Shown: positions 27,481 through 36,786 of the stretch, one piece after another | Layout of the letters: the number at the start of each line of letters is the position of its first letter | Numbering within the stretch: position 1 is the first letter of the stretch | Origin: Drouetiella hepatica Uher 2000/2452 | GTDB taxonomy: Bacteria; Cyanobacteriota; Cyanobacteriia; Elainellales; Elainellaceae | Direction of reading: 5' to 3' | Assembly (NCBI GenBank): GCA_019359505.1 | Contig: JAHHHD010000024.1 | Span: 1-64,000, forward strand | DNA length: 64,000 nt | Notes under the pieces: generated by a model | Databases searched by the model: none | What the model was told of the DNA's origin: nothing | The model's input: only the letters and a program-made list of their open reading frames with translations | Made by a program: the position numbers and the translations under genes

Positions 27481-28209
27481 ATGTACAAACCTTTTCTTGA
27501 GCATCTGGAACGATCGCTGTTTCAAAAGTTTGATTTGCAGAGTCGCTCGATTCCAGCAGGGCTAGAGTATCGGGTGAGCGATCGCGGTCGCAACCCCGCT
27601 ACCATTCAAAGCTGGTGCTACCAATGTCCAGAGTTTCGGAAAATTCGCTACACCTACATTGATGCCGGGGCAAGCGCTCAGATCTTCAATAGCGTAATTT
27701 ATCCTGGATGCCACTACGATTTGCCCCTGCTGGGCATTGATTTTTTATCTTTTGGTCAGGTCAAAAACTTGATTGTGATGGACTTTCAGCCGCTGTTCCA
27801 AGATGAAGCCTATCTGAAGAAATATATTCATCCACTGAAGGTGCTGCATGAAAAATATCCAGACCTGGCGCAAGACTTGGAAATGAAGTTTTACGACGCA
27901 AACCAGTATTTCTCGAAATATCTGCTGTTTGCCAAAACTGATGCCGAAACCGTGAAAACCAGAGTGTTTGAGGCGTTCACGGATTATTTGAATCTTTACT
28001 GGCAAATGCTGGAAAACGCGCAACCCTTAACCGATCCTGAAGATATTCAGCGAATTGTCAAAGCGCAGAAGGACTACGATCAGTACAGCGCTGAACGCGA
28101 CCCTGCATCAGGCTTGTTTGGCAGCTACTTCGGACAGGACTGGTCAGAGCGCTTCCTACATGGTTTTTTGTTTGAAGATGCCGTGTCGTTAGCGACTGCG
28201 GCGGTCTAA
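27481..28209 (+). CDS. pebA: 15,16-dihydrobiliverdin:ferredoxin oxidoreductase
   Basis: A 242-residue ferredoxin-dependent bilin reductase that carries out the first step of phycoerythrobilin synthesis, reducing biliverdin IXalpha at the 15,16 bond. It has PebA-specific blocks: GLEYRVSDRGRNPATIQSW, then FRKIRYTYIDAGASAQIFN, then YDLPLLGIDFLSFG, and the C-terminal AERDPASGLFGSYFG. It differs from PebB and PcyA in these blocks. The next gene, pebB, starts 20 bp after its stop, so the pair is an operon as in other phycoerythrin-containing cyanobacteria. Upstream (27232-27480) there is no gene; a regulator binding site could not be recognised. Confidence 0.93.
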   Translation: MYKPFLEHLERSLFQKFDLQSRSIPAGLEYRVSDRGRNPATIQSWCYQCPEFRKIRYTYIDAGASAQIFNSVIYPGCHYDLPLLGIDFLSFGQVKNLIVMDFQPLFQDEAYLKKYIHPLKVLHEKYPDLAQDLEMKFYDANQYFSKYLLFAKTDAETVKTRVFEAFTDYLNLYWQMLENAQPLTDPEDIQRIVKAQKDYDQYSAERDPASGLFGSYFGQDWSERFLHGFLFEDAVSLATAAV

Positions 28210-28229
28210 TCTGTTACTAAAAATACTCC

Positions 28230-28973
28230 ATGACCCTCTATCAGCCCTTTCTCGACTACGCGATCGCCCTTCTGCAAGAATGCCCAGACCTACAGCCTTA
28301 CCCGATTCCGGCTGGGTTTGAAACGAAGTCGGCGATCGTCGGCAAAGGCAAGCATCAGGATGAGATCTTGACCACTAGCTATGCCTACCAAACGCAAAAA
28401 CTGCGGCAAATCCGGGCAGCCCATGTCCAGAGCAACTCGTTTCAAGTGCTAAATTTTGTAATTTTTCCTCATCTCAATTACGATCTGCCCTTCTTTGGCG
28501 CGGATTTGGTGACGCTACCGGGCGGACATCTGATCGCGATAGATATGCAGCCGCTGTTTCGAGATGATGAGGGCTACCAGGCAAAATATACCCAGCCGAT
28601 TCTGCCGATGTTTGAGGCTCATCGATCGCATCTGCCTTGGGGTGGCGACTTCCCAGATGAGGCTCGTCCCTTCTTCTCACCTGCCTTTCTCTGGACGCGC
28701 CCCCAGCAAGTTGAAGATGTAGAAACCTATGTGTTTGCTGCCTTCAAAGATTATCTTCAGACCTATCTAAACTTTGTCGAGCAGGCACAGCCCGTCACCC
28801 AGCCTCAGCTCCTAGCAGACATAGAGCAAGCGCAACTCCGCTACCTTCGCTATCGAGCCGAAAAAGATCCGGCAAGGGGAATGCTGACGCGCTTCTATGG
28901 CGCTGAATGGACAGAGGAATATATCCACGGATTTTTGTTCGATCTAGAAAGAAAGAGGGTGCTTAGCCGCTGA
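28230..28973 (+). CDS. pebB: phycoerythrobilin:ferredoxin oxidoreductase
   Basis: A 247-residue ferredoxin-dependent bilin reductase that converts 15,16-dihydrobiliverdin to phycoerythrobilin, the second step of the PebA/PebB pathway. Recognisable blocks are [51 protein letters not shown] and the C-terminal [18 protein letters not shown], which parallels the AERDPASG motif of PebA. The short spacing to pebA fits one transcript. The product bilin is used for phycoerythrin or other bilin proteins; no phycoerythrin apoprotein gene lies in this window, but phycocyanin genes follow 400 bp downstream. Confidence 0.93.
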   Translation: MTLYQPFLDYAIALLQECPDLQPYPIPAGFETKSAIVGKGKHQDEILTTSYAYQTQKLRQIRAAHVQSNSFQVLNFVIFPHLNYDLPFFGADLVTLPGGHLIAIDMQPLFRDDEGYQAKYTQPILPMFEAHRSHLPWGGDFPDEARPFFSPAFLWTRPQQVEDVETYVFAAFKDYLQTYLNFVEQAQPVTQPQLLADIEQAQLRYLRYRAEKDPARGMLTRFYGAEWTEEYIHGFLFDLERKRVLSR

Positions 28974-29372
28974 TGCCCTTAATAAAGAATTTAGATTGTT
29001 AACACTTCTTCATATTCTCAATTATTTTTCTGAGGCTTTGAATTCCGCATGTTGGAAAAGCGCACCCCTCTGTAGCGCTGGAAAGAATGCCCCTAATCAC
29101 CTGAATGGGCGGGTTATTGAGTGTTTAAGGGCGACCTGCAAATCTGAGACTTCTCGGCTTAAAGGCACTATCCTTGACAATTTGTAATAAATAACGATCC
29201 AACGACATAGTATAAACAGAGATGTTGAAGTGTTGTGCAAAGCAGATGCGGGCTACCTGTTATCTGATGAGGCAGGTTCTTCAAATCGCTTAAGAATTGT
29301 AAAATATTCCAAGCTTCCTCATTGGAAGATAAGGAAACCGTTTCATTACAAACAAACTAGGAGATTTAGTTT
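28974..29372 (+). promoter_or_regulatory. cpcB upstream region
   Basis: About 400 bp without a supported gene between pebB and cpcB. A TTGACA lies at 29174-29179 and a TATAAA at 29211-29216, but their 31-bp spacing does not make one standard promoter, so the exact start is unresolved. A small hairpin CTTCC-TCATT-GGAAG lies at 29314-29328 in the likely leader. The ribosome binding site AGGAG stands 9 bp before the cpcB ATG. A long 5' leader is usual for cpc operons. Neither CpeR- nor Rca-type sites could be identified. Confidence 0.4.
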
Positions 29373-29891
29373 ATGTTAGACGCATTTGCAAAGGTGGTTT
29401 CTCAGGCTGATGCACGGGGCGAGTACCTCAGCACCAATCAGCTAGACGCTCTGAGCGCAATGGTTGCTGAAGGCAACAAGCGCATGGATACCGTTAACCG
29501 GATCACCAGCAATTCATCGACAATCGTGGCAAATGCAGCTCGTGCGCTGTTTGCAGAACAGCCTCAGCTCATCACCCCCGGCGGCAATGCCTACACCAGC
29601 CGTCGGATGGCAGCTTGCCTCCGCGATATGGAGATCATCTTGCGCTACATCACCTACGCAATCTTCGCAGGAGATGCCAGCATCTTGGACGATCGCTGCC
29701 TCAATGGTTTGAAAGAAACCTACTTGGCTCTGGGCACCCCCGGCGCTTCTGTGGCAGTTGGCGTTCAGAAAATGAAGGATGCTGCTTTGGCGATCGCCAA
29801 CAATCCTGATGGCGTGACCAAAGGCGACTGTGCCAGCCTAATGGGTGAAGTGGCTAGCTACTTTGACAAGGCTGCTTCTGCGGTTGCTTAA
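29373..29891 (+). CDS. cpcB: C-phycocyanin beta subunit
   Basis: A 172-residue phycobiliprotein, the beta subunit of phycocyanin in phycobilisome rods. Chromophore-binding cysteines are Cys82 (MAACLRDME) and Cys153 (KGDCASL). Asn72 in GGNAYT is the residue known to be methylated in beta subunits. The sequence [17 protein letters not shown] and the [11 protein letters not shown] block are of CpcB type rather than PecB (phycoerythrocyanin) or CpeB. The start follows a strong AGGAG site. It is co-transcribed with cpcA, 90 bp downstream. Confidence 0.95.
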   Translation: MLDAFAKVVSQADARGEYLSTNQLDALSAMVAEGNKRMDTVNRITSNSSTIVANAARALFAEQPQLITPGGNAYTSRRMAACLRDMEIILRYITYAIFAGDASILDDRCLNGLKETYLALGTPGASVAVGVQKMKDAALAIANNPDGVTKGDCASLMGEVASYFDKAASAVA

Positions 29892-29981
29892 GCTGCGCCT
29901 CAAGTTTTTCAGTCCGTTGGCATCTGAGATAGTTGCCTGAGGTCATTTCAAAATACAAGATTAACTGGAGAGAATCTGAAC

Positions 29982-30470
29982 ATGAAAACCCCCTTAACCG
30001 AAGCAGTTTCTGCTGCTGATTCCCAAGGACGCTTCTTAAGCTCCACCGAGATCCAAACTGCATTTGGTCGTTTCCGTCAGGCTTCTGCTGGTTTGGAAGC
30101 AGCAAAAGTTCTAAGCTCTAAGGCTTCGACCCTGGCTTCTGGCGCGGCAAATGCTGTGTACCAAAAGTTTCCGTACACCACCAGCATGACTGGGCCTAAC
30201 TTTGCTTCTACGCAAGTGGGCAAAGACAAGTGTGTGCGTGACATCGGCTACTACCTGCGCATGGTCACCTACTGCCTAGTTGTGGGCGGCACAGGTCCCA
30301 TGGATGACTATCTGATCGGCGGCATTGCTGAAATCAACCGCACTTTCGATCTGTCTCCTAGCTGGTATGTTGAAGCTTTGAAGCACATCAAGGCTAACCA
30401 CGGCTTGAGCGGCGACCCTGCTGTTGAAGCAAATTCCTACCTCGACTACGCAATCAATGCGCTGAGCTAG
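29982..30470 (+). CDS. cpcA: C-phycocyanin alpha subunit
   Basis: A 162-residue phycobiliprotein that pairs with CpcB. It begins with the typical [20 protein letters not shown] and has the single chromophore attachment Cys84 in [15 protein letters not shown], the site loaded with phycocyanobilin by CpcE/CpcF. A Shine-Dalgarno-like TGGAGAG lies 9 bp before the ATG. In most cyanobacteria rod linkers cpcC and cpcD follow; here they are absent and the lyase genes come next. Confidence 0.96.
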   Translation: MKTPLTEAVSAADSQGRFLSSTEIQTAFGRFRQASAGLEAAKVLSSKASTLASGAANAVYQKFPYTTSMTGPNFASTQVGKDKCVRDIGYYLRMVTYCLVVGGTGPMDDYLIGGIAEINRTFDLSPSWYVEALKHIKANHGLSGDPAVEANSYLDYAINALS

Positions 30471-30508
30471 GTATTGGGTTGGCATGAAGCCGATTAAGTG
30501 AACGATTT

Positions 30509-30566
30509 TGCCCGGAGGGGTAAGCAGTAGCCAGCTCAGGTTGGTCTTTGTTTACGCTTCCGGGCA
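30509..30566 (+). promoter_or_regulatory. possible cpcA-cpcE intercistronic stem
   Basis: TGCCCGGA at 30509-30516 pairs exactly with TCCGGGCA at 30559-30566, enclosing a 42-nt loop, in the 165-bp gap between cpcA and cpcE. No T-run follows, so it is not a standard terminator. Such stems in cpc operons may stabilise the abundant cpcBA message or reduce read-through to the lyase genes; this role is inferred. Confidence 0.4.
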
Positions 30567-30635
30567 TCGTCTTTAAAGAGGCAGCCTGCTAAAAAAATGG
30601 CAAGCTATTAAGCACAGACTTTGTTACGGCTCAAC

Positions 30636-31460
30636 ATGAACAGCGAATCTGGGATTCAGGACGATACTCAACTCACCATAGAACAGGCGATCGCCAATCT
30701 TCAGGGAGAAGATCTGGGGCTGCGAGTCTATGCGGCCTGGTGGCTGGGGCGGTTTCGAGTCGATGCGCCAGAAGCGATCGATGTGCTGATGGCGGCTCTG
30801 GAAGATGAGGACGATCGCACCCATACGGGCGGCTATCCGCTGCGGCGCAATGCGGCAAGGGCATTGGGAAAATTGGGCGATCGTCGTGCGGTTCCCGTGT
30901 TGCTCCATGCTTTGACCTGCTCAGATTTTTATGTGCGAGAGGCGGCGGCGCAGTCTTTGGAAATGTTAGGCGATCGCTCCAGTATTTCCCTGTTAGTGGA
31001 GCTGTTGAACGATCGCGTTGCCGGAACGCATCCTGCTCCCGAACCGCCTCAGCTGACTCAACCCTTCGATGCCATCTTGGAGGCGTTGGGGACTTTGGGC
31101 GCAGTCGAGGCAATTCCGGATATTCGCCCCTTCTTAGACCATTTTGTGCCGCGCGTTCAGTATGCAGCCGCGCGCGCCATGTACCAGTTATCTGAACCTG
31201 GAATGGCGGACGAATACGGCGATCGCTTGGTTCAAGCCCTATCTCACGATGACTTGCAGCTCCGTCGCGCTGTGCTGGCAGATTTGGGGGCGATCGGCTA
31301 TCTGGGTGCTGCTGATGCTATTGCTCAGACTCTGGCCGAGAATAGCCTGAAGCTAATTTCGCTGAAGGGCTTGCTAGAAAAACAGGTGTTGTTGACTTCG
31401 CCACCCCATTTGTCTCCGGGCGCGATTAAAGTCATGACAATTATGGATGAATTGTTGTAG
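30636..31460 (+). CDS. cpcE: phycocyanin alpha phycocyanobilin lyase subunit CpcE
   Basis: A HEAT-like (E/F-type) repeat protein of about 274 residues. It forms a heterodimer with CpcF and attaches phycocyanobilin to Cys84 of CpcA. Characteristic text includes LRVYAAWWLGRFR, GGYPLRRNAARALGKLGD, ALTCSDFYVREAAAQSLEMLGD, VPRVQYAAARAMYQL and LQLRRAVLADLGAIGYL. The frame is open from TTG 30621, but ATG 30636 (MNSESGIQD) is the likely start. It lies directly downstream of cpcBA, and cpcF follows 45 bp after its stop. Confidence 0.87.
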   Translation: MNSESGIQDDTQLTIEQAIANLQGEDLGLRVYAAWWLGRFRVDAPEAIDVLMAALEDEDDRTHTGGYPLRRNAARALGKLGDRRAVPVLLHALTCSDFYVREAAAQSLEMLGDRSSISLLVELLNDRVAGTHPAPEPPQLTQPFDAILEALGTLGAVEAIPDIRPFLDHFVPRVQYAAARAMYQLSEPGMADEYGDRLVQALSHDDLQLRRAVLADLGAIGYLGAADAIAQTLAENSLKLISLKGLLEKQVLLTSPPHLSPGAIKVMTIMDELL

Positions 31461-31505
31461 CAGGAGTCACAATGAAGACAGGATTTATCGATCGTTTTCC
31501 TTGCC

Positions 31506-32318
31506 ATGTCTGACTCTCTTTCCCCTTTGATTCGGGCTGTAGAAGCCGCAGATTCTTCTACGCTATTGACAGAAGCGGTGCAAAATTTGGCGGCAGCTCG
31601 TCAGACAGGTGCTATTCCTACGCTCATTGCGGCATTGAGCTACAACAATCCGGGAGCGGCAGTGGCGGCAGTGGAAGGACTCATTCATCTGGGAGAGCCA
31701 GCCGTTCCTGCGCTGATTGAGCTGCTTGATCTGCACAACTATACCGCTCGCTCTTGGGCAATTCGCGCTTTGGCAGGCATTGGCGATCCCAGAGGGCTGG
31801 TGACTTTGCTGGGAGTGGCAACCGCCGACTTTTCCCTCAGCGTCCGACGGGCGGCGGCTCGTGGGCTGGGCATGATGAAATGGCACTGGTTCCCTGCCGA
31901 TCTGCTGGAAGTTGCCCAGGAGGAGGTGCTAGAAGCCCTGCTGTTTGTAGCTCAGCAGGATGATGAATGGGTGGTGCGTTATGCTGCCGTGGTGGGTTTG
32001 CAGTCGCTGACGGGTGCCGTTGACGAGACTTATTCAGAGTGGCGATCGCGCATTCACTCTCAATTTGAGTACATGGCGAATCATGATCAGAGTGCAGCAG
32101 TGCGTGCCCGCGTCTGGATGGCGCAACAGCAGATTCAGGCAGGCGCTATTGTGCCACCTGTTGAGGACCGATCGCCTCTCTCTTCTACAGATTGGCAGGT
32201 CATTTTAGAAGGGTTATACAGCCGCAAAGGGCAAGAGCGGCTTGTGTTAGCAGAGGGAGATCCGCGTCGGTATCATGGACTGGCTGTATCGATCGCCCAA
32301 AAGACTGAAAACTCCTAA
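31506..32318 (+). CDS. cpcF: phycocyanin alpha phycocyanobilin lyase subunit CpcF
   Basis: A 270-residue HEAT-repeat protein, the partner of CpcE in chromophore attachment to CpcA. Repeats such as IPTLIAALSYNNPGAAVAAV, NYTARSWAIRALAGIGDP and SLSVRRAAARGLGMMKW mark the lyase fold. Known CpcF proteins are mostly a little over 200 residues; this one has about 50 extra C-terminal residues, including TDWQVILEGLYSRKGQERL. Position after cpcE supports the call. A hairpin terminator follows 53 bp after the stop and closes the cpcBAEF unit. Confidence 0.83.
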   Translation: MSDSLSPLIRAVEAADSSTLLTEAVQNLAAARQTGAIPTLIAALSYNNPGAAVAAVEGLIHLGEPAVPALIELLDLHNYTARSWAIRALAGIGDPRGLVTLLGVATADFSLSVRRAAARGLGMMKWHWFPADLLEVAQEEVLEALLFVAQQDDEWVVRYAAVVGLQSLTGAVDETYSEWRSRIHSQFEYMANHDQSAAVRARVWMAQQQIQAGAIVPPVEDRSPLSSTDWQVILEGLYSRKGQERLVLAEGDPRRYHGLAVSIAQKTENS

Positions 32319-32370
32319 ATTTCAGACATCATCCCCAGGCATTGCTGAATCTGGGTATGATTTTTTTGAA

Positions 32371-32393
32371 AGAGGCGATCGGCGCCTTTTTTT
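32371..32393 (+). terminator. intrinsic terminator after cpcF
   Basis: Stem AGGCG / CGCCT (32373-32377 and 32383-32387) with loop ATCGG, followed at once by a run of Ts (32387-32394). It ends the pebAB/cpcBAEF region before the helicase gene, which starts 150 bp further on. Confidence 0.72.
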
Positions 32394-32543
32394 AAAATTA
32401 CACACCGTTAACCAGCAACGCCCAAACCCAGACAGCTTATACGTATAGATCGCCCGAAATGAGGAGAATTTGAATCCAGGGTTACAATAGCGGTGTCTAT
32501 GTGATTTTGTCTGATTCATGATTGCGATCGCATCCTTAAATTT

Positions 32544-35306
32544 GTGAGTGTTTCCCCCAATTCTGGTTTTAATGCTGAACTCGACTTGCCTGGACATGAT
32601 TCGCCTGGACTTGACTTAAACAGGCTGTTTCCTTTTCCGCTAGATGACTTCCAGAGGGAAGCGATCGAGGCACTAGATGCTGATCGATCGGTTGTGGTGT
32701 GTGCCCCAACTGGCTCTGGAAAGACTCTGATTGGTGAATATGCCATTCATCGGGCGTTGGCTAGAGGCAAGCGGGTTCTGTACACCACGCCATTGAAGGC
32801 ACTCTCCAATCAAAAGCTGCGAGACTTCCGCGATCGATTTGGGGCTGATCGCGTGGGGCTATTGACGGGAGATATGTCGGTGCAGCGAGACGCACCGATC
32901 CTGGTCATGACTACCGAGATCTTTCGCAATATGCTTTACGGCACGCCGATCGGGCAGGTGGGAGCCTCGATGGTGGATGTAGAAGCCGTCGTGTTAGACG
33001 AATGTCACTACATGAACGATCGTCAGCGCGGCACCGTTTGGGAAGAGTCAATTATCTATGCGCCGCCCGGAATTCAGCTTGTGGCGCTGTCTGCCACGAT
33101 CGCCAACAGCGACCAGCTGACTGACTGGATCAACCAGGTTCATGGTTCGGCAAAGCTGATTTATTCGGACTTTCGCCCGGTGCCCCTAGAGTTTCACTTT
33201 TGCAGTCCCAAAGGGCTGTTTCCTCTGCTCAATGACAGCGGCAAGGGCATCAATGCTCGGCTGAAGCCTAAAGGCGGTAAGCAGCGCGGCAGGCAGGAGC
33301 CGCCCCATATTGGCTTTGCTGTCAGCCAGCTTCAGCAGCGAGATATGCTGCCCGCCATTTATTTCATTTTCAGCCGTCGAGGATGCGATAAGGCGGTGGA
33401 GGAAATGAATAACTTCTCTTTAGTGAGCGATCGCGAAGCCGCCATTCTTAAAGAACAAATTGATGCTTTTCTGGAGCGCAACCCCGAAGCGGCAAGAAAT
33501 GGTCATGTTTCGGCGCTCTATCGAGGCGTTGCATCGCACCATGCAGGGGTGTTGCCTGCCTGGAAGACCTTGATCGAGGAGCTATTTCAGCAGGGACTCA
33601 TTAAAGTGGTTTTTGCCACAGAAACCCTGGCAGCAGGAATCAATATGCCTGCCCGCACCACGATGATTTCCAGCCTGTCCAAGCGCACCGATCGCGGACA
33701 TCGGCTTCTAACCGCATCTGAGTTTCTGCAAATGGCAGGACGGGCGGGGCGGCGAGGCATGGATGAGATTGGCTATGTGGTCACGGCACAAACGCCTTTT
33801 GAAGGAGCCTCGGAAGCAGCCTATCTGGCGACCTCTAAAGCCGATCCGCTGGTCAGCCAATTTACGCCCAGCTATGGCATGGTGCTCAATCTGCTGCAAA
33901 CCCATACGCTGGAAGAAGCTAAAAATCTCGTAGAGCGAAGCTTTGGACATTATCTGTCCACGATTCATCTGCGTCCGCAGCAGCAGGAAATCGCCCGACT
34001 TAATGCCGAGCTGAGCCAGCAGCAGACTCAGATTGATGCCGTTGACCCGGCTCTGCTGAGCAGCTATGAGAAGCTAAACGATCGCCTGAAGGAAGAAAGA
34101 CGGCTGCTAAAGGTCTTGCAGCAGCAGGCTCTAGAGATTACCGCCGACAATATGGCGATCGCCATTTCCTATGCGGTTGCCGGAACGGTGGTGAGCCTTA
34201 AGGGTAAGCATGTGCCCCTATCTGCCCCGTTACCCGCCATTCTGGTGATGAAAATGCAGGGTTCTGGGCAGTTTCCTCATCTGGTTTGCCTAGGGCAAGA
34301 CAACCGCTGGTATGTGGTGACGGTTTCAGATGTGGTGGGGCTGCATGCTGAGTTTCCCAGATTGGTGCAAGCCGATGAGCTAGTGCCCCCTCTAGAGCTA
34401 GCCCCTAGAGCTGGATCGATCCGTAAAGGGGATGAAGTCACAAGGGCGATCGTTCAACAAATTCCGCCGCTAGATGCCGAGCTAGATCTGCCGCCTGAAG
34501 TCCGAACGCAGCAAGGACGAGTTAACGCCTTAGAAACCCAGCTTCAGACCCATCCGCTCCGACAGTTTGGCGATCCAGGTAACTTGCTAAAACGCTACAG
34601 CCGAGTCAGCAAGCTGCAAAAAGATCTTCAGGATCGTCAGGAAAAGCTGAATCAGTATTCTCAGCGCTACTGGCAAGAATTCCTCAATCTCATGGAAATC
34701 CTGCGCTACTTTGGCTGTCTCAGACCTGTTGAAATTGAGGATCAGCCGGGAGACAGCAACCCCGCCAAGGCGATCGGTTCTCGATCGGGCGAACAGTGGC
34801 AGCCAACTTCATTAGGCGAAATCGCTGCTGCCATCCGAGGCGATAATGAGCTGTGGCTGGGTCTAGCCTTAGCTTCTGGGGAACTCGATCGCCTAGAGCC
34901 GCAGCACTTAGCTGCCGCCTGTGCAGCGCTGGTGACAGAGGTTTCGCGCCCCGATAGCTGGACGCGATACGAAGCTTCTGGAGAAATTGATGAGGCTTTG
35001 GGCGGATTGCGAGGGCTGCGCCGAGAGCTGTTTAAGCTCCAGCGTCGCTACCAGGTGGCGCTACCCATTTGGCTAGAGGCGGACTGGGTCGCCCTGGTAG
35101 AGCAATGGGCGATGGGAGCCGACTGGATTGAGCTGTGCAGTAACACGAGCCTAGATGAGGGCGATATCGTCAGAATCCTGCGGCGGACGGTGGACTTCCT
35201 CTCTCAGGTGCCCCATGCGCCTTACCTCCCAGGTGAGCTGAAAGAAAGCGCACAGTTGGCGATTCGGGCGATCGATCGCTTCCCCGTCAACGAAGGAGTA
35301 GATTAG
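32544..35306 (+). CDS. Ski2/Mtr4-like DEAD/DEAH-box RNA helicase
   Basis: A 920-residue superfamily-2 helicase. Motifs seen are APTGSGKT (I, about residues 54-61), TTPLKALSNQK (Ia), LLTGD (Ic), VVLDECHYMNDRQRG (II, DECH), ALSATIAN (III), VFATETLAAGINMPARTT (V) and QMAGRAGRRGMDEIG (VI). The C-terminal 150 residues form the DSHCT module typical of Ski2/Mtr4 relatives; a long coiled segment (about 490-540) precedes it. Cyanobacteria and plant chloroplasts have such proteins (ISE2-like), which act in RNA processing. The GTG at 32544 is taken as the start. It is a single gene, convergent with ycf39. Confidence 0.9.
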   Translation: MSVSPNSGFNAELDLPGHDSPGLDLNRLFPFPLDDFQREAIEALDADRSVVVCAPTGSGKTLIGEYAIHRALARGKRVLYTTPLKALSNQKLRDFRDRFGADRVGLLTGDMSVQRDAPILVMTTEIFRNMLYGTPIGQVGASMVDVEAVVLDECHYMNDRQRGTVWEESIIYAPPGIQLVALSATIANSDQLTDWINQVHGSAKLIYSDFRPVPLEFHFCSPKGLFPLLNDSGKGINARLKPKGGKQRGRQEPPHIGFAVSQLQQRDMLPAIYFIFSRRGCDKAVEEMNNFSLVSDREAAILKEQIDAFLERNPEAARNGHVSALYRGVASHHAGVLPAWKTLIEELFQQGLIKVVFATETLAAGINMPARTTMISSLSKRTDRGHRLLTASEFLQMAGRAGRRGMDEIGYVVTAQTPFEGASEAAYLATSKADPLVSQFTPSYGMVLNLLQTHTLEEAKNLVERSFGHYLSTIHLRPQQQEIARLNAELSQQQTQIDAVDPALLSSYEKLNDRLKEERRLLKVLQQQALEITADNMAIAISYAVAGTVVSLKGKHVPLSAPLPAILVMKMQGSGQFPHLVCLGQDNRWYVVTVSDVVGLHAEFPRLVQADELVPPLELAPRAGSIRKGDEVTRAIVQQIPPLDAELDLPPEVRTQQGRVNALETQLQTHPLRQFGDPGNLLKRYSRVSKLQKDLQDRQEKLNQYSQRYWQEFLNLMEILRYFGCLRPVEIEDQPGDSNPAKAIGSRSGEQWQPTSLGEIAAAIRGDNELWLGLALASGELDRLEPQHLAAACAALVTEVSRPDSWTRYEASGEIDEALGGLRGLRRELFKLQRRYQVALPIWLEADWVALVEQWAMGADWIELCSNTSLDEGDIVRILRRTVDFLSQVPHAPYLPGELKESAQLAIRAIDRFPVNEGVD

Positions 35307-35361
35307 GGGCTAGGCGTAAAGCTACACCGCTACCCCTTCCATCTGAAACCCTCTCAATCCC

Positions 35362-36429
35362 CTAGGACTCTTCTTTGGTCGGATCGCTAATGGCAGTCGA
35401 TTGAGTTGCCGATCGGGCAGCAGCAGATTTAGCGATCGCCTCTTTAGCATTCATGGGCTTAAACGGACTCCGCTTCTTGTTTTTGCGTTCTTTCGCTCTT
35501 TCGCGCTCGTACTCTAGCTCCTTCAGCTTCTTGGTAATGCGCCCAAAGTATTCCTGCATATAGGTTTCGAGCGTAGTAGTGTCTTTAGGATCGATGCCAA
35601 ACGCGGTATAAGTCTCATCCATGGATGCCGTTAGAGGCTGTCCGGCAGCCACGACTTCCGCAAAGGCAAGGCGATCGGCAACATTCCAAGTCCACTGGAA
35701 GAAGCGAGCTATCTTTTGCACAGCTTGCAAGACTCCGATCGGCATTCGGGTAATTTTTGCCTCTCGCCCCGACAACCGTTCACACAGTCGAATGACTTCG
35801 TAGGCTCCCCAAGCTCGTGAACCCACCACAGGGAAACACTTCTTCCCAGTTTCTGGCACCTGGAGCGATCGCACCGCAAACTTGGCGATGTCTTGCGTGT
35901 CCATGTAAGCCGTGGGCGCACCGTCCCCCATCACCCAAACTGCCTGCTTTTCCAAAATTGGGATCGCATATTGCCCGATCAATCCCTGCATAAAGCCGCA
36001 GAGTCGCAAGACCGTGTAGTTTAATCCAGACTCTGCCAAGTACAGCTCAGTGCAGCGCTTAATCTCCATCAGCGGCACATGGGGGTATTTCTCACAATCC
36101 AAAATCGAGAAAAAGATGAAGCGATCGATGTTTGCCGCCTTTGCTGCCTGGATCAGCGCCACTTTGCCATCCCAATCCACCTGGCGAATAGAGGCATCTG
36201 TAGGTCTGGCGGCAGCAGCATCAACCACAGCTGTCATGCCCTCTAGAGCAGGAGGCAGAGTGTCTGGGTAACGTAGATCGCCCTGAACTAGCTCTGCACC
36301 CCATTCCTTTAAGAAAGATGCTTTTCTAAAGCTGCGCACCAAACACCGCACCTGAAATCCCTCATCCAGCGCGCGGCGAACAATTTGCCTTCCTAAAGTC
36401 CCAGTGGCACCGACAACCAGTATATTCAT
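35362..36429 (-). CDS. ycf39: Ycf39/HCF244-type photosystem II assembly factor
   Basis: A 355-residue atypical SDR (NmrA-like) protein. The N-terminus has the NAD(P) motif GATGTLGRQIVRRAL. It also shows VRCLVRSFRKASFLKEWGAELVQGDL, FIFFSILDCEKYPHVPLMEIK and WVMGDGAPTAYMDTQDIAKF, all typical of Ycf39. This protein binds early photosystem II reaction-centre complexes and works with high-light-inducible proteins in D1 assembly. The last 50 residues (KERKNKKRSPFKPMNAKEA and following) are a basic then Ala/Ser-rich tail, longer than I expect for the family. An hli gene is also in the window, at the far right end. Confidence 0.87.
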   Translation of the reverse strand: MNILVVGATGTLGRQIVRRALDEGFQVRCLVRSFRKASFLKEWGAELVQGDLRYPDTLPPALEGMTAVVDAAAARPTDASIRQVDWDGKVALIQAAKAANIDRFIFFSILDCEKYPHVPLMEIKRCTELYLAESGLNYTVLRLCGFMQGLIGQYAIPILEKQAVWVMGDGAPTAYMDTQDIAKFAVRSLQVPETGKKCFPVVGSRAWGAYEVIRLCERLSGREAKITRMPIGVLQAVQKIARFFQWTWNVADRLAFAEVVAAGQPLTASMDETYTAFGIDPKDTTTLETYMQEYFGRITKKLKELEYERERAKERKNKKRSPFKPMNAKEAIAKSAAARSATQSTAISDPTKEES

Positions 36430-36557
36430 GAGGGATACCGTAAAGAATTGTTAAACTTCGTTAATATACAAGATACCCTGAAATGCACCTGCTTTGACAA
36501 GGCGGTTTTGATTGCATCTTGACTGCATCTGCCTCAGTCTTGGAAGCGCCTCAACCA

Positions 36558-36664
36558 TTACAGCAATTTTCAATTGCGTAAACCACAGTTATTTTTGTAG
36601 AAGCCTCGCGGAGCGAGGCTTCTACAAAAATAACCCACACTTAACCGAGTGCAAAGCGCTGTAA
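36558..36664. repeat. MITE-like hairpin element, family B copy
   Basis: A 107-bp element from TTACAGC (36558) to GCTGTAA (36664). The inner hairpin has perfect 22-bp arms (36588-36609 and 36613-36634, arm GTTATTTTTGTAGAAGCCTC plus GC) and loop GGA. Outer ends CAGCAATTTTCAATTGCGTA and GAGTGCAAAGCGCTG match the copies at 17546 and 40691. It lies between the divergent ycf39 and SmtB-type regulator genes. Confidence 0.78.
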
Positions 36665-36786
36665 GTGCTGAATCAAGTGCCGTAGTAATAGATGTTAGGC
36701 TTAGGGTGCCATCGGGGTTTCACCTTTTCGAAAGGCACCCTGTACCTTGAGCGATGTCGATTCTGCACTTGAGTTGATTCTGCATT

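Noticed and set aside
28996-29187. 63-residue open frame in the cpcB leader
   Set aside because: No ribosome binding site, Cys-rich unlikely protein and position in an expected long leader; treated as non-coding.
29373-29891. Phycoerythrocyanin beta subunit (PecB)
   Set aside because: The [18 protein letters not shown] segment is of CpcB type; PecB differs around the Cys82 region as I recall it.
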